DNA from: Paracraurococcus sp042666655
GTDB taxonomy: Bacteria > Pseudomonadota > Alphaproteobacteria > Acetobacterales > Acetobacteraceae
Reading direction: 5' to 3'
Assembly (NCBI RefSeq): GCF_042666655.1
Contig: NZ_JBHTDE010000009.1
Location: 1 to 64,000 of the forward strand
DNA length: 64,000 nt
This document shows positions 54,058-64,000 of the stretch, piece after piece (the first letter of the stretch is position 1; every line of letters starts with the position of its first letter). The notes below the pieces were generated by a model. That model saw only the letters and a list, made by a program, of their open reading frames with translations, made no database searches and was not told where the DNA came from. The translations under genes were made by a program, and so were the position numbers.

Positions 54058-54384
54058 TTACGCCTCGACACGGCTGCGCGGCACGCGCGCCGGGGCCTGC
54101 GGCGAGCCGCCATTGACCCGTTCGCGCAACTCCTTGCCCGGCTTGAAATAGGGCACCGCCTTGCCGGCGACCGGTACGGCTTCCCCGGTGCGCGGGTTGC
54201 GGCCGGTGCGGGCGTCGCGCTGCTTGGCCGAGAAGGCGCCGAAGCCGCGCAATTCCACCCGGTCGCCGCGCGCCAGGGCGGCGGTGATCTCGTCGAAGAT
54301 CGTCGCCACGATCAGCTCGATATCCGGCTGGCGCAGATGCGGGTTTTCCGCCGCCAGATGCGCGATCAGCTCGCTCTTGGTCAT
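54058..54384 (-). CDS. ihfB: Integration host factor subunit beta
   Basis: A 108-residue DNA-bending protein of the HU/IHF family. MTKSELIAHLAAENPHLRQPDIELIVATIFDEI, GDRVELRGFGAFSAKQRDARTGRNPRTGEAV and the PYFKPGKELRERVN end match IhfB. It is needed for chromosome architecture and some recombination events. It follows sppA by about 47 bases. Confidence 0.93.
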   Translation of the reverse strand: MTKSELIAHLAAENPHLRQPDIELIVATIFDEITAALARGDRVELRGFGAFSAKQRDARTGRNPRTGEAVPVAGKAVPYFKPGKELRERVNGGSPQAPARVPRSRVEA

Positions 54385-54431
54385 CGCCGCAGGTCCCAGA
54401 AGCTGGCCGCGCCCAACCCATGGGGCCGGGG

Positions 54432-55343
54432 TCAACGGGCAGGCTGCCAGAGCGCACGGATGCCGTCAACGCCAAGCCATTCTGAAACAAGGGTTTTCAT
54501 CGCACCGTTCCAGGTCGCGTCAAACAGCTTCTCGGCCGTGCCGCGGGTCTCCAGGTCGCGCACCGGCAGGTCCGCCGCCACCTGCTTCTCGGCCGCCAGC
54601 CAGGCGCGCGCCTCAGGCTCGCCGCCGATGGCGTCCACCAGACCCACCGCAAGGGCCTGCCGGCCGGTGAAGATGCGGCCATCGGCCAGGGCGCGAACCT
54701 TCTCTTCCGGCAGCTTCCGGCCGGCGACCACCATGCCGACGAACTGGTCGTACATGTCGCCGATCACCCTCTGCAGCGCCGCCCGGCCTTCGGGCGACAG
54801 CGGGTGGAAGGGGCTCGGCTGGTCCTTCAGCGGGCCGGATATGATCGAATCGGTGCGTATCCCGATGCGGCCCAGCAGGTCGGAGCCGTCGAAGGTCTGC
54901 AGCAACACGCCGATCGATCCGGTCACGGTCGATTCGCGCGCCCAGATGCGCTCCGCCGCCACGGCTGTCATGTAGCCGGCGGAAGCCGCGGTGCCGCGCA
55001 TCACGGCGACCACCGGCTTGGCCTCGCGCAACCGCAGCAGGGCGGCGTGCAGCATCTCGCCGCCGCCGACGCTGCCGCCGGGGCTGTCGATCGAGACGAT
55101 CAGCGCCTTGGCCCGGACATCCTTGGCCAGCTTGTCGATCGCCTCGGCCAGTTCGCGGTCGTCCGAGATGAGGCCCTCGACCGCCAAGCGCACGACCTGG
55201 CCGCCGCCGAAGCCGGCCTCGATCCGCGTCGCCCCGAAGGCCAGGACGCCGCCAAGCAGCAGCAGCACGCAGGCGGCCCGCCACAGCGACAGGCGGCGTT
55301 TCAGCCGGCGGCGGTCGATCAGGAGGTCGGTCTCGAGGGCCAT
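54432..55343 (-). CDS. sppA: Signal peptide peptidase SppA
   Basis: A 303-residue membrane-anchored serine protease that degrades leftover signal peptides. One N-terminal helix (LWRAACVLLLLGGVLAFGA), IDSPGGSV, catalytic Ser in RGTAASAGYMTAVAAERI, and catalytic Lys region further on (GRIFTGRQALAVGLVDAIGG). The ATG at 55343 has GGAG 6 bases upstream. Confidence 0.93.
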   Translation of the reverse strand: MALETDLLIDRRRLKRRLSLWRAACVLLLLGGVLAFGATRIEAGFGGGQVVRLAVEGLISDDRELAEAIDKLAKDVRAKALIVSIDSPGGSVGGGEMLHAALLRLREAKPVVAVMRGTAASAGYMTAVAAERIWARESTVTGSIGVLLQTFDGSDLLGRIGIRTDSIISGPLKDQPSPFHPLSPEGRAALQRVIGDMYDQFVGMVVAGRKLPEEKVRALADGRIFTGRQALAVGLVDAIGGEPEARAWLAAEKQVAADLPVRDLETRGTAEKLFDATWNGAMKTLVSEWLGVDGIRALWQPAR

Positions 55344-55528
55344 GCTGCGCTCCGCATTCGCTCCACATCTTGGGCGCCCGGCGGCACTCGACCAGGGCTT
55401 TGCATTCATGCAACAGTGGCAAAACAGACACGGTGCCTGGGGCTATCTTGGTTGCGCACGCAGGAGCCTTTCGCTAGCGTGCCGGTCTGGGCAATGGAAA
55501 CAGCGCTCTAGCGGAAAAGGTGAGAGAG

Positions 55529-55894
55529 ATGTCGTTCACGCGTACCCTCGGGGGCCTGGCCCTCGTCACCATGCTGGTCGCTGGTTGCGAAGCAACGCCC
55601 CCGGCAGCGTCTCCGATCACCCTGACCCCGGGCACGGTCGAGTACCAGCTGCGCCAGCAGCAGCTGCAGAATGTGCAGTCCGACCCGAGCCGCGGCATGC
55701 AGAACCCGGGCGTGACCGCCGTGAACCCGGGTGCCGGCGGCATCGAGCGGTCGACCACCGGCGGCGCCGGCTCGGCCGGCGGCCAGGTGGGCGGCATGCG
55801 CAGCGACGGGACCGTCGTTCGTCCGGGCGGCGCGCCGTCGACCCAGTCCACGGTGCCCAACAACCCGCGCCGGCCGCAGCCGACCACGAACTGA
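55529..55894 (+). CDS. Small Gly/Pro-rich lipoprotein
   Basis: A 121-residue protein with a lipoprotein signal (TLGGLALVTMLVAGC, lipobox LVAGC) and a low-complexity tail rich in Gly, Pro, Gln and Ser (PGTVEYQLRQQQLQ, TTGGAGSAGGQVGGMRSDGTVV). No family recognised. The ATG at 55529 follows an AAGGTGAG box. A terminator hairpin lies downstream. A diverged paralog follows. Confidence 0.7.
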   Translation: MSFTRTLGGLALVTMLVAGCEATPPAASPITLTPGTVEYQLRQQQLQNVQSDPSRGMQNPGVTAVNPGAGGIERSTTGGAGSAGGQVGGMRSDGTVVRPGGAPSTQSTVPNNPRRPQPTTN

Positions 55895-56019
55895 AGACAT
55901 ACCGGACCCTGGTCGCCCAAGGCCGAGCGGCCGAAGGCAGGACCAGGGAACGAGACGAAGCGCCGACCATGGTCGGGATGCCCAGCGGCACCGGCCATGG
56001 TCAAGGCGGCCACACGATC

Positions 56020-56047
56020 AGGCCCGGGGAATCCCTGGGCCTTTTTT
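56020..56047 (+). terminator. Rho-independent terminator after the lipoprotein gene
   Basis: AGGCCC...GGG and CCC...GGGCCT (56020-56041) form a GC-rich stem over a short AAT loop, followed by TTTTTT (56042-56047). Confidence 0.75.
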
Positions 56048-56141
56048 GTTGTCCGGACTCCAGGCCCCACCGCCCGGGACGGAACCCGTCCTGCGGAATT
56101 CCGCCCTTGTCCGGGGCTCGGCCCCAGCGCAGGGCAGGACC

Positions 56142-56509
56142 ATGCCATCCAGGCGCAGCCTCGCTTGCATCGCGCTTATCGGCTTTCTGACGGCCGGCTG
56201 CGGCTCCGTACCCCCGGCGACGAGAACCGGGCCGATCGCGCTGCCTCCCGGCACGGTCGAATGCCGGTTGCGGCAGCAGCAACTGCAGAAGGCCGGCTCG
56301 GGGGCCAATCCGGGCATCCGGGATCCGTGGTCACCGACGTCAACCCGAATGTCGGCGGCGCCGAGCGGGCGGGGACCGGAGGCACCGGCGCGACCGGCGG
56401 CCAGGTTGGCGGCATGCGCAGCGACGTGACCGTCGTGCGCCCGGGCGGCGCGCCCGCTTCGCCGGCGACGGTGCCGGCCAATCCGCGCCGCCCGGCGCCG
56501 GCCTACTGA
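56142..56509 (+). pseudogene. Frameshifted paralog of the small lipoprotein
   Basis: The first ~60 residues (lipobox LTAGC, then PPGTVECRLRQQQLQKAG) match the protein at 55529. Near 56325 the match moves into another frame (VVTDVNPNVGGAER, GGQVGGMRSDVTVVRPGGAP, ANPRRPAPAY) and ends at 56509. One base appears to be missing around GATCCG. It is a broken copy, unless the base is a sequencing error. Confidence 0.65.
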
Positions 56510-56532
56510 GCCCCTGCCCCGGCCCGGGCACG

Positions 56533-56563
56533 AAAAAAGGGGCGGACCTCGCGGCCCGCCCCC
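56533..56563 (-). terminator. Rho-independent terminator of rpsA
   Basis: On the minus strand GGGGCGGG and CCGCCCC pair round a short loop and are followed by TTTTTT (complement of 56533-56538). It lies about 50 bases beyond the rpsA stop. Confidence 0.75.
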
Positions 56564-56611
56564 TTGTTCCCTCGGCCGGGCCCCGCGGGGCCCGGCCTCA
56601 TGCCGGGAGGA

Positions 56612-58330
56612 TCACTCCTCGCCGGCCATCTCGCGGCGGCGGCGGATCGCAGCACCCAGGATGTCGCCCAGCGAGGCGCCGCTGTCGGTCGAGCCGAACT
56701 CCTTCATCGCCTCGCGCTCCTCGTCGACTTCCTTGCCCTTGATGGTCAGGGAGAGCCGGCGGGCGGCGCGGTCCACGGCGACGATCTTCGCATCGACCTT
56801 CTCGCCCACGGCGAACTTGTCGGGGCGCTGGTCGCCACGGTCACGGGCGAGCTCGGCGCGGCGGATGAAGCCGGTCAGCACGTCCTCGACCTTCACCTCG
56901 ATGCCGTTCGCCTGCACGGCGGTGACAATCGTGGTGATGATGTCGCCCTTGCGGACGCGGTCGAGCACCTCGGCGGCCGGGTCGGCCTGGAGCTGCTTGA
57001 TGCCAAGCGAGATGCGCTCCTTCTCCACATCGACGTCGAGAACCTTGGCCTTGATGGTCTGGCCCTTCTCGAACTTGCCCATCGCGGTCTCGCCGGCCTC
57101 GTCCCAGGACAGGTCGGACATGTGGACCATGCCGTCGATGTCCGGGCCGATGCCGATGAACAGGCCGAATTCCGTGATGTTGCGGATTTCGCCCTCGACC
57201 TCGGTGCCCGGCGGATGGGCCTCCAGGAAGACCTCCCACGGGTTGCCCTGGGCCTGCTTCAGGCCAAGCGAGATGCGGCGCTTCGGCTCGTCCACGTCGA
57301 GGATGAGGACGTCGACCTCCTGGCTGGTGGCGACGATCTTGCCCGGATGGACGTTCTTCTTGGTCCAGGACATCTCGCTGACGTGCACGAGACCCTCGAC
57401 CCCCGGCTCCAGCTCCACGAAGGCGCCGTAGTCGGTGATGTTGGTGACGCGGCCGGAGAACTTGCCCTGCACCGGGTACTTGATGGCGACGCCGTCCCAG
57501 GGGTCCGACATCAGCTGCTTCATGCCGAGGCTGATGCGCTGCGTCTCGGAGTTGAAGCGGATGACCTGGACCTTGACCGGCTGGCCGATGGTCAGGGCCT
57601 CGGACGGGTGGTTGATCCGGCGCCAGGCGATGTCGGTCACGTGCAGCAGGCCGTCGACGCCGCCGAGGTCGACGAACGCACCGTAGTCGGTGATGTTCTT
57701 GACCACGCCGTCGAGGATCATGCCTTCCTTGAGGCCCTGGATCAGCTCCGAGCGCTGCTCGGCGCGGGTCTCTTCCAGCACCGCACGGCGGCTGACCACG
57801 ATGTTGCCGCGGGCGCGGTCCATCTTGAGGATCTGGAAGGGCTGCGGGCTGCCCATCAGCGGCCCGACATCGCGCACCGGGCGGATGTCGACCTGGGAGC
57901 CGGGCAGGAAGGCCACGGCGCCGCCGAGGTCGACGGTGAAGCCGCCCTTGACCCGGCCGAAGATCACGCCGTTGACGCGCTGCTGCGCGGTATAGGCCTT
58001 CTCGAGGTTGGTCCAGGCCTCCTCGCGCCGCGCCTTCTCACGCGACAGGACGATGGCGCCGTCGCGGTCCTCGTAGCGCTCGACGAAGAGCTCCACGACG
58101 TCGCCGACCTGCACCTCGGGCTTCGAGCCCTGGGGTGCGAATTCCTTCAGGGGCACGCGCCCCTCGGACTTGAGCCCGACATCGACGACGGCGTAGTCGT
58201 CATCGATCCGCAGCACGCGGCCGGACACGACCGAGCCGGCGAAGCCGGTATCGGGGCCAAGCGTGGCGTCGAGCAGTGCGGCGAAATCTTCGATCCCCGC
58301 GTCGAATGCGGAGCTGGTGGCGGTTGCCAT
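56612..58330 (-). CDS. rpsA: 30S ribosomal protein S1
   Basis: A 572-residue protein with six S1 RNA-binding domains; repeated units read VKNITDYGAFVDLGGVDGLLHVTDI, VTNITDYGAFVELEPGVEGLVHVSEM and IRNITEFGLFIGIGPDIDGMVHMSDL, each followed by RISLGLKQ-type strands. It binds mRNA leaders on the 30S subunit. The ATG at 58330 (MATATSSAF) lacks a strong ribosome site, as is common for this self-controlled gene. It is downstream of cmk, as usual. Confidence 0.97.
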   Translation of the reverse strand: MATATSSAFDAGIEDFAALLDATLGPDTGFAGSVVSGRVLRIDDDYAVVDVGLKSEGRVPLKEFAPQGSKPEVQVGDVVELFVERYEDRDGAIVLSREKARREEAWTNLEKAYTAQQRVNGVIFGRVKGGFTVDLGGAVAFLPGSQVDIRPVRDVGPLMGSPQPFQILKMDRARGNIVVSRRAVLEETRAEQRSELIQGLKEGMILDGVVKNITDYGAFVDLGGVDGLLHVTDIAWRRINHPSEALTIGQPVKVQVIRFNSETQRISLGMKQLMSDPWDGVAIKYPVQGKFSGRVTNITDYGAFVELEPGVEGLVHVSEMSWTKKNVHPGKIVATSQEVDVLILDVDEPKRRISLGLKQAQGNPWEVFLEAHPPGTEVEGEIRNITEFGLFIGIGPDIDGMVHMSDLSWDEAGETAMGKFEKGQTIKAKVLDVDVEKERISLGIKQLQADPAAEVLDRVRKGDIITTIVTAVQANGIEVKVEDVLTGFIRRAELARDRGDQRPDKFAVGEKVDAKIVAVDRAARRLSLTIKGKEVDEEREAMKEFGSTDSGASLGDILGAAIRRRREMAGEE

Positions 58331-58648
58331 GTAGCAGTGTATTCCCGGGAAGCCTGCGGATGCAGGCAAGCGCCCTGCGCCTCCGCCACGTCCCGGAGCG
58401 ATGCCGGAACCGAACGGACACGACCTGGTCCGGCGCCGGCCCTTCCAGTGGAAGGGGCGAAGGCGTCTGGCGACCCTTGTGCAAGGACGGCGTATCGGCC
58501 CGCCCGTTACCGGTCCGTCCCGCGAGGCGTTCCGGCGAGCCGGACCCCGAAAAATCGGACGCCACGGCCCCCCTAGGCGCGCGGATAAGGTTCGCTAAAA
58601 CCTTGCGGAAAGGCCGTCAAGCGGAATCGAACCGTATCGCCCACAGGG
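58331..58648. other. Intergenic gap between rpsA and cmk
   Basis: This 318-base gap should hold the rpsA promoter and leader. A short hairpin AAGGTT (58587-58592)/AACCTT (58599-58604) lies near the cmk end. Open frames here do not resemble proteins. No other signal is clear. Confidence 0.45.
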
Positions 58649-59308
58649 CTAGGCTGCCGGCGGCACTTCGCCCAGGCGTTGCCGGATCACCGCCATGGCG
58701 GCGGCGAAGGCCGCCTCGGCGTCGAGGCTGGTGGTATCGAGCACCACGGCATCGGCGGCCGGCACCAGCGGGGCGACGGCGCGGCGGCTGTCCTGGTCGT
58801 CCCGCGCCTGCAGCTCCGCGGCGACCTGGACCTGGTCGGCGGCGGCGCCACGGGCCCGGAGCTCAAGGAAGCGGCGGCGGGCGCGCTCCTCGGGGCTGGC
58901 GGTGACGAAAAGCTTCACCGCGGCCTCGGGGAAGACCACGGTGCCGATGTCGCGGCCGTCCAACACCGCGCCATGGCGGCGGCCGAAATCGCGCTGCCAG
59001 TCCAGCAGGGCGGCACGCACGGCGGGGATGGCGGCGACGGCGCTGGCGGCAAGGTCGGCCGCCGGCCCGCGCAGGTCGGTCCGGGCCAGGTCGGCGGGGG
59101 TCAGGCCACGGGCGGCGGCTTCGGCCGCTTCCGGGTCGCGCGCGTCGGCCGCGGCATCCAGCACGCGGCGGCCGGTGGCGCGGTACAGCAGCCCGGTATC
59201 CAGATAGGCGAGGCCCAGCGTGGCGGCGAGGCGGCGGGCCAGCGTCCCCTTGCCGGCCGCGGCGGGACCGTCGACGGCGATGACGAGGCCAGGGCCGGGA
59301 CCGGTCAC
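58649..59308 (-). CDS. cmk: Cytidylate kinase
   Basis: A 219-residue (d)CMP kinase. P-loop VDGPAAAGKGTLARRLA, YLDTGLLYRATG, LDGRDIGTVVFPEA and the lid-region ERARRRFLELRARG match Cmk. It starts with GTG, overlapping the aroA stop by 4 bases. Confidence 0.95.
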   Translation of the reverse strand: MTGPGPGLVIAVDGPAAAGKGTLARRLAATLGLAYLDTGLLYRATGRRVLDAAADARDPEAAEAAARGLTPADLARTDLRGPAADLAASAVAAIPAVRAALLDWQRDFGRRHGAVLDGRDIGTVVFPEAAVKLFVTASPEERARRRFLELRARGAAADQVQVAAELQARDDQDSRRAVAPLVPAADAVVLDTTSLDAEAAFAAAMAVIRQRLGEVPPAA

Positions 59309-60654
59309 GCCGGCCCGATCGCCGGCTCCCCGGCGGCCAGGTTCAGCAGCGCGGCGAAGCCCGGGAAGCTGGTCTCGATGAAGGCGGCGTCGTCCACCGC
59401 GACCGGGGCGCGGGCGGCCAAGCCCATGACCAGCGCGCTCATCGCCAGCCGGTGGTCCATATGCGTCGCCACCAGCCCGCCGCCGGGGATGGCGCCGGAG
59501 GTGCCCGTCACGACGAGGTCGTCGCCCTCGATCCGCGCCGCGATGCCGTTCGCCGCCAGCAGCGCGGCGGTGGCGGCCAGGCGGTCGCTCTCCTTGACCC
59601 GCAGTTCCGACAGGCCGCGCATCCGGGTCTCGCCGGCAGCCGCGGCGGCGGCCACCGCCAGCACCGGGTATTCGTCGATCATCGAGGGCGCCCGGCCGGG
59701 CGGCACCTCCACCCCCTGCAGCGGGCCGTATTCCGCGGTGACGTCGCCGACCGGCTCGCCGCCGGCCACGCGGGCGTTCTCCACCGTCAGCCGGGCGCCC
59801 ATCTCACGCAGGGTGGCGAAGAGCCCGGTGCGCAACGGGTTCAGCCCGACATTCTCGACCGTGACGCGGGAGCCCGGCACCAGCAGCGCCGCGACCAGCA
59901 GGAATGCGGCGGAGGACGGGTCGCCGGGGACCAGGATCGGTGCGGCGGCCAGTTCGGGCTGGCCTTCCAGCTCGATCAGCCGGCCATGCGCCAGGTCCTC
60001 GACCCGGACGGTGGCGCCGAAATGGCGCAGCATGTTCTCGGTGTGGTCCCGGGTCCGCTCCGGCTCGATGATCCGGGTGGTGCCGCGGGCACAGAGCCCG
60101 GCCAGCAGGCAGGCCGACTTCACCTGGGCCGAGGCGACCGGCAGGGTATAGTCCAGCGGCAGGGCCTCCGCCGCGCCCTGCACCGCCAGCGGCAGCCTGC
60201 CGCCCGCGCGGGTCCAGAAGCTGGCGCCGGTGGCGGACAGCGGCGCGGTCACCCGCTGCATCGGCCGCTTCCGCAGCGAGGCATCGCCGGTCATCACCGC
60301 GAAGATCGGATGGCCGGCCAGCAGCCCGCAGAGCAGCCGGGCGGCGGTGCCGGAATTCCCCATGTCGAGCACGTCGGTGGGCTCCACCAGCCCGCCGACG
60401 CCGCGGCCGGCGACCCGCCAGGCGCCGGGGCCCGTCTGCTCGACCTCGGCCCCCAGGGCCCGCATGGCGGCGGCGGTGCGCAGCACATCCTCGCCTTCCA
60501 GCAATCCGCTGATCTCGGTGGTGCCGACGGCCAGCGCGCCGAACATCAGGGCGCGGTGGCTGATCGACTTGTCGCCGGGGACGGCGTGGCGGCCGGAGAG
60601 GCCGCGGGACGGCGCCGCAGCGCGCAAGGGGTGCGGGGCGTCGGGGTGGGCCAT
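59305..60654 (-). CDS. aroA: 3-phosphoshikimate 1-carboxyvinyltransferase (EPSP synthase)
   Basis: A 449-residue shikimate-pathway enzyme. VPGDKSISHRALM, LDMGNSGTAARLL, DASLRKRPMQRV and IDEYPVLAVAAA, LRVKESDRLAA are conserved. The ATG at 60654 is the best start; the frame is open further upstream but that part reads as noncoding. It leads the aroA-cmk-rpsA unit. Confidence 0.95.
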   Translation of the reverse strand: MAHPDAPHPLRAAAPSRGLSGRHAVPGDKSISHRALMFGALAVGTTEISGLLEGEDVLRTAAAMRALGAEVEQTGPGAWRVAGRGVGGLVEPTDVLDMGNSGTAARLLCGLLAGHPIFAVMTGDASLRKRPMQRVTAPLSATGASFWTRAGGRLPLAVQGAAEALPLDYTLPVASAQVKSACLLAGLCARGTTRIIEPERTRDHTENMLRHFGATVRVEDLAHGRLIELEGQPELAAAPILVPGDPSSAAFLLVAALLVPGSRVTVENVGLNPLRTGLFATLREMGARLTVENARVAGGEPVGDVTAEYGPLQGVEVPPGRAPSMIDEYPVLAVAAAAAAGETRMRGLSELRVKESDRLAATAALLAANGIAARIEGDDLVVTGTSGAIPGGGLVATHMDHRLAMSALVMGLAARAPVAVDDAAFIETSFPGFAALLNLAAGEPAIGPA

Positions 60655-60778
60655 GCCGGCGCGTTTGACATGCGCCACCCCGCATGGCAATGCGCCGCGC
60701 TCGATTTTTGGCACCCGCCCGCGGCGGCATCCTTGCCCCTGCGCGCGGTTCGCCCTTTCCAGAGATGAGGCTTCACCG

Positions 60779-61105
60779 ATGGCCAAGCCCGAACTGGGCC
60801 TCAAGCGCGTATGCGTCGCCTGCGCCACGAAGTTCTACGACCTGACCCGCGCGCCGGCGATCTGCCCGAAATGCGGCACCGAACAGCCGGCGGAGCAGCC
60901 GCGGCTGCGCCGCAGCGCCGGCTCCCTCCCGCCGGAAGAGAAGGTGAAGAAGCGCGTTCCCGTCGCGGAGGCCGAATCCGACGAGGTGGAGCTGGAGGAT
61001 GTGGAGGGCGACGAGGCGGTCGAGGACGCCGAGGAGCTCGAGGACGATGCGGAGACGATCGGCGACGAGCTCGAGGTCGAGGCCGACCGCGACGAAGAGA
61101 GCTGA
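60779..61105 (+). CDS. TIGR02300 (FYDLN acid domain) protein
   Basis: A 108-residue protein. MAKPELGLKRVCVACATKFYDLTRAPAICPKCG is a zinc-ribbon-like head with the family FYDL motif; the tail is a long acidic stretch of Asp/Glu. It is typical of alphaproteobacteria; function unknown. A TTGACA box at 60665-60670 may belong to its promoter. It is divergent from aroA. Confidence 0.88.
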   Translation: MAKPELGLKRVCVACATKFYDLTRAPAICPKCGTEQPAEQPRLRRSAGSLPPEEKVKKRVPVAEAESDEVELEDVEGDEAVEDAEELEDDAETIGDELEVEADRDEES

Positions 61106-61126
61106 GTCCGGAGCCGGCGCCTGACC

Positions 61127-62311
61127 ATGGCGCCGGCCCCTGCGCTCTGCCTCACCCGGCTCATGCTGCGGGATTTCCGCAGCTGGGCCGCGCTGACCGT
61201 CCCGTTCCAGGCGCGTATCGTCGTTGTCGCCGGCTCCAACGGCGCCGGCAAGACCAACCTGCTGGAAGCGATCAGCCTGCTCGGCCCCGGTCGCGGGCTG
61301 CGCGGGGCGAAGACGGCCGAACTGGGCCGGCACGCGGCTGGCGCCCCCCTCCCCTGGGCTTCGGCCGGGCGGTTCCGCGACCCGCTCGGCCAGGAATTCG
61401 ACGTCGGCACCGGCACGCCGGAGGGCGGCCCGCCGGAACGCCGCATCTTCCGGCTGGACGGTGCCCCGGTCCGCGCCCAGGCGGAGCTGGCCGAGCGGCT
61501 GGCCGCGGTCTGGCTCACCCCGCAGATGGACCGGCTGTTCCAGGATGGCGCCGGCGACCGCCGCCGCTTCCTCGACCGCCTGGTCTGGGCGCTGGAGCCG
61601 CACCACGCCCGCGAGGTCGCCGCCTACGACAATGCCATGGCGCAGCGCAACCGGTTGCTGGCGCAGGAACGGCGGGAGGGGCTGCGGGTCGACCCCGCTT
61701 GGCTGGCCGGGCTGGAGGACGCCATGGCGCGGCACGGGGTAGCGGTCGCCGCCGCCCGCCGCGGGCTTGTCGCGCGGCTGAACGCGACGCTCGCGGATGG
61801 CGTCACCGGCGCCTTCCCGGCGGCGCGGCTGGCGCTCACCTGCCCGGTCTCGGCGGCGCTGGCGGCGGCGCCGGCCCTGGCGGTGGAGGATGGGCTGCGG
61901 GCCGACTGGGCGGCCTGCCGCGGCCGCGACTCGGCGGCGGGGGCGACCTTGACCGGGCCGCACCGGGCCGACCTGCTGTTCACCCATGTGCCCAAGGACA
62001 TCCCCGCGGCCTTGTGTTCGACCGGGGAACAGAAGGCCCTGCTGGTCGCCGTGGTGCTGGCGCATGCCGCGCTGATCGCCGCGGCGCGCGGCTTCGCCCC
62101 CCTGCTGCTGCTGGACGAGGTGGCCGCCCACCTGGACGAAACCCGGCGGGAAGCCTTGTTCGCGGCGCTCGCCGCCCTGCCGGCCCAGGCCTTCCTGACC
62201 GGGACGGATGCCGCCGTCTTCGCCCCGCTGCGGGGAATTGCCGAGGCTTTCAGGGCTTCCCCGGGGGCACTCGTTCCGGATGGAGATTTTCCCGTGCCTG
62301 GGGGCGCCTGA
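61127..62311 (+). CDS. recF: DNA repair protein RecF
   Basis: A 394-residue SMC-like ATPase that helps load RecA at gaps. Walker A GSNGAGKTNLLEAISLL, HAREVAAYDNAM-type arm, signature-like STGEQKALLVAVVLAHA and Walker B PLLLLDEVAAHLD. It is followed by gyrB at 56 bases. dnaA and dnaN are not in the window. Confidence 0.95.
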   Translation: MAPAPALCLTRLMLRDFRSWAALTVPFQARIVVVAGSNGAGKTNLLEAISLLGPGRGLRGAKTAELGRHAAGAPLPWASAGRFRDPLGQEFDVGTGTPEGGPPERRIFRLDGAPVRAQAELAERLAAVWLTPQMDRLFQDGAGDRRRFLDRLVWALEPHHAREVAAYDNAMAQRNRLLAQERREGLRVDPAWLAGLEDAMARHGVAVAAARRGLVARLNATLADGVTGAFPAARLALTCPVSAALAAAPALAVEDGLRADWAACRGRDSAAGATLTGPHRADLLFTHVPKDIPAALCSTGEQKALLVAVVLAHAALIAAARGFAPLLLLDEVAAHLDETRREALFAALAALPAQAFLTGTDAAVFAPLRGIAEAFRASPGALVPDGDFPVPGGA

Positions 62312-62367
62312 ATCCCTATATTGCAGCCAGTTTCCCGACGCGATGACCCAAGGAGTTTGCCGCCGGC

Positions 62368-64000
<1,633 letters not shown>

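Noticed and set aside
59305..60654. Resistance-type variant of EPSP synthase
   Set aside because: Motifs look like an ordinary AroA; nothing in the sequence supports a special property.
60655..60778. Alternative replication origin between aroA and the TIGR02300 gene
   Set aside because: The genes diverge here, but I see no DnaA-box 9-mer and only a possible promoter (TTGACA at 60665).

Overview
The window is GC-rich DNA from an alphaproteobacterium, most likely an Acetobacteraceae (Roseomonas-like) chromosome. The evidence is the conserved block sppA-ihfB-lapA-pyrF-trpF-trpB-trpA-accD-folC, the rpsA-cmk-aroA cluster next to a FYDLN-acid (TIGR02300) protein and recF-gyrB, and ftsE-ftsX followed by ydcF and plsC. 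The assignment rests on gene order and protein character, not on a database search.

Left third (1 to about 19,890) looks like a genomic island. It opens with the right end of an IS3-family element that has cut into the Walker A codons of an NB-ARC/TPR transcriptional regulator (705-3085). A FixJ-type response regulator follows. Two divergent operons then share a control region with two copies of a palindromic operator (9070-9157). The minus operon (8978 to 4121) encodes an epoxide hydrolase, an Ohr peroxidase, two more alpha/beta hydrolases (one fused to an extra domain) and an isochorismatase-like hydrolase. The plus operon (9232 to 13939) encodes an enoyl-CoA hydratase-like protein, an SDR, an orphan SdhA-like flavoprotein, a DJ-1/PfpI protein and a WrbA-like flavodoxin. 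The island ends in an operon of two tyrosine recombinases and one serine recombinase with overlapping ends, preceded by an excisionase-like HTH protein. The serine recombinase frame runs without a stop across the junction into antisense htpG.

Middle (19,935 to about 43,800) is a mixture of core and accessory genes: htpG, a GGDEF/EAL protein, a DMT exporter, pyrD, a HAD phosphatase, two RTX/FG-GAP surface-type proteins, an amidase and FMN-binding protein opposite a MocR regulator, a peroxiredoxin, YqgE and two MFS transporters. Its most striking item is a papain-family protease fused to three lectin-like repeats (35218-36948), overlapped by a chagasin-type inhibitor of papain-like proteases (36941-37237). 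A composite intergenic repeat made of up to three hairpins recurs in gaps between convergent genes. A gap with three DnaA-box 9-mers and an AT-rich stretch (43570-43825) is a candidate replication origin.

Right third (43,780 to 64,000) is mostly core housekeeping on the minus strand: lipid acylation (plsC), divisome ABC transporter (ftsEX), folate, fatty-acid and tryptophan/pyrimidine synthesis, IHF, SppA, ribosomal protein S1, CMP kinase and EPSP synthase. It turns to the plus strand at the TIGR02300 protein, recF and gyrB, which runs off the end. Two tandem lipoprotein paralogs (one frameshifted) and a decayed RTX gene are the non-core items here.
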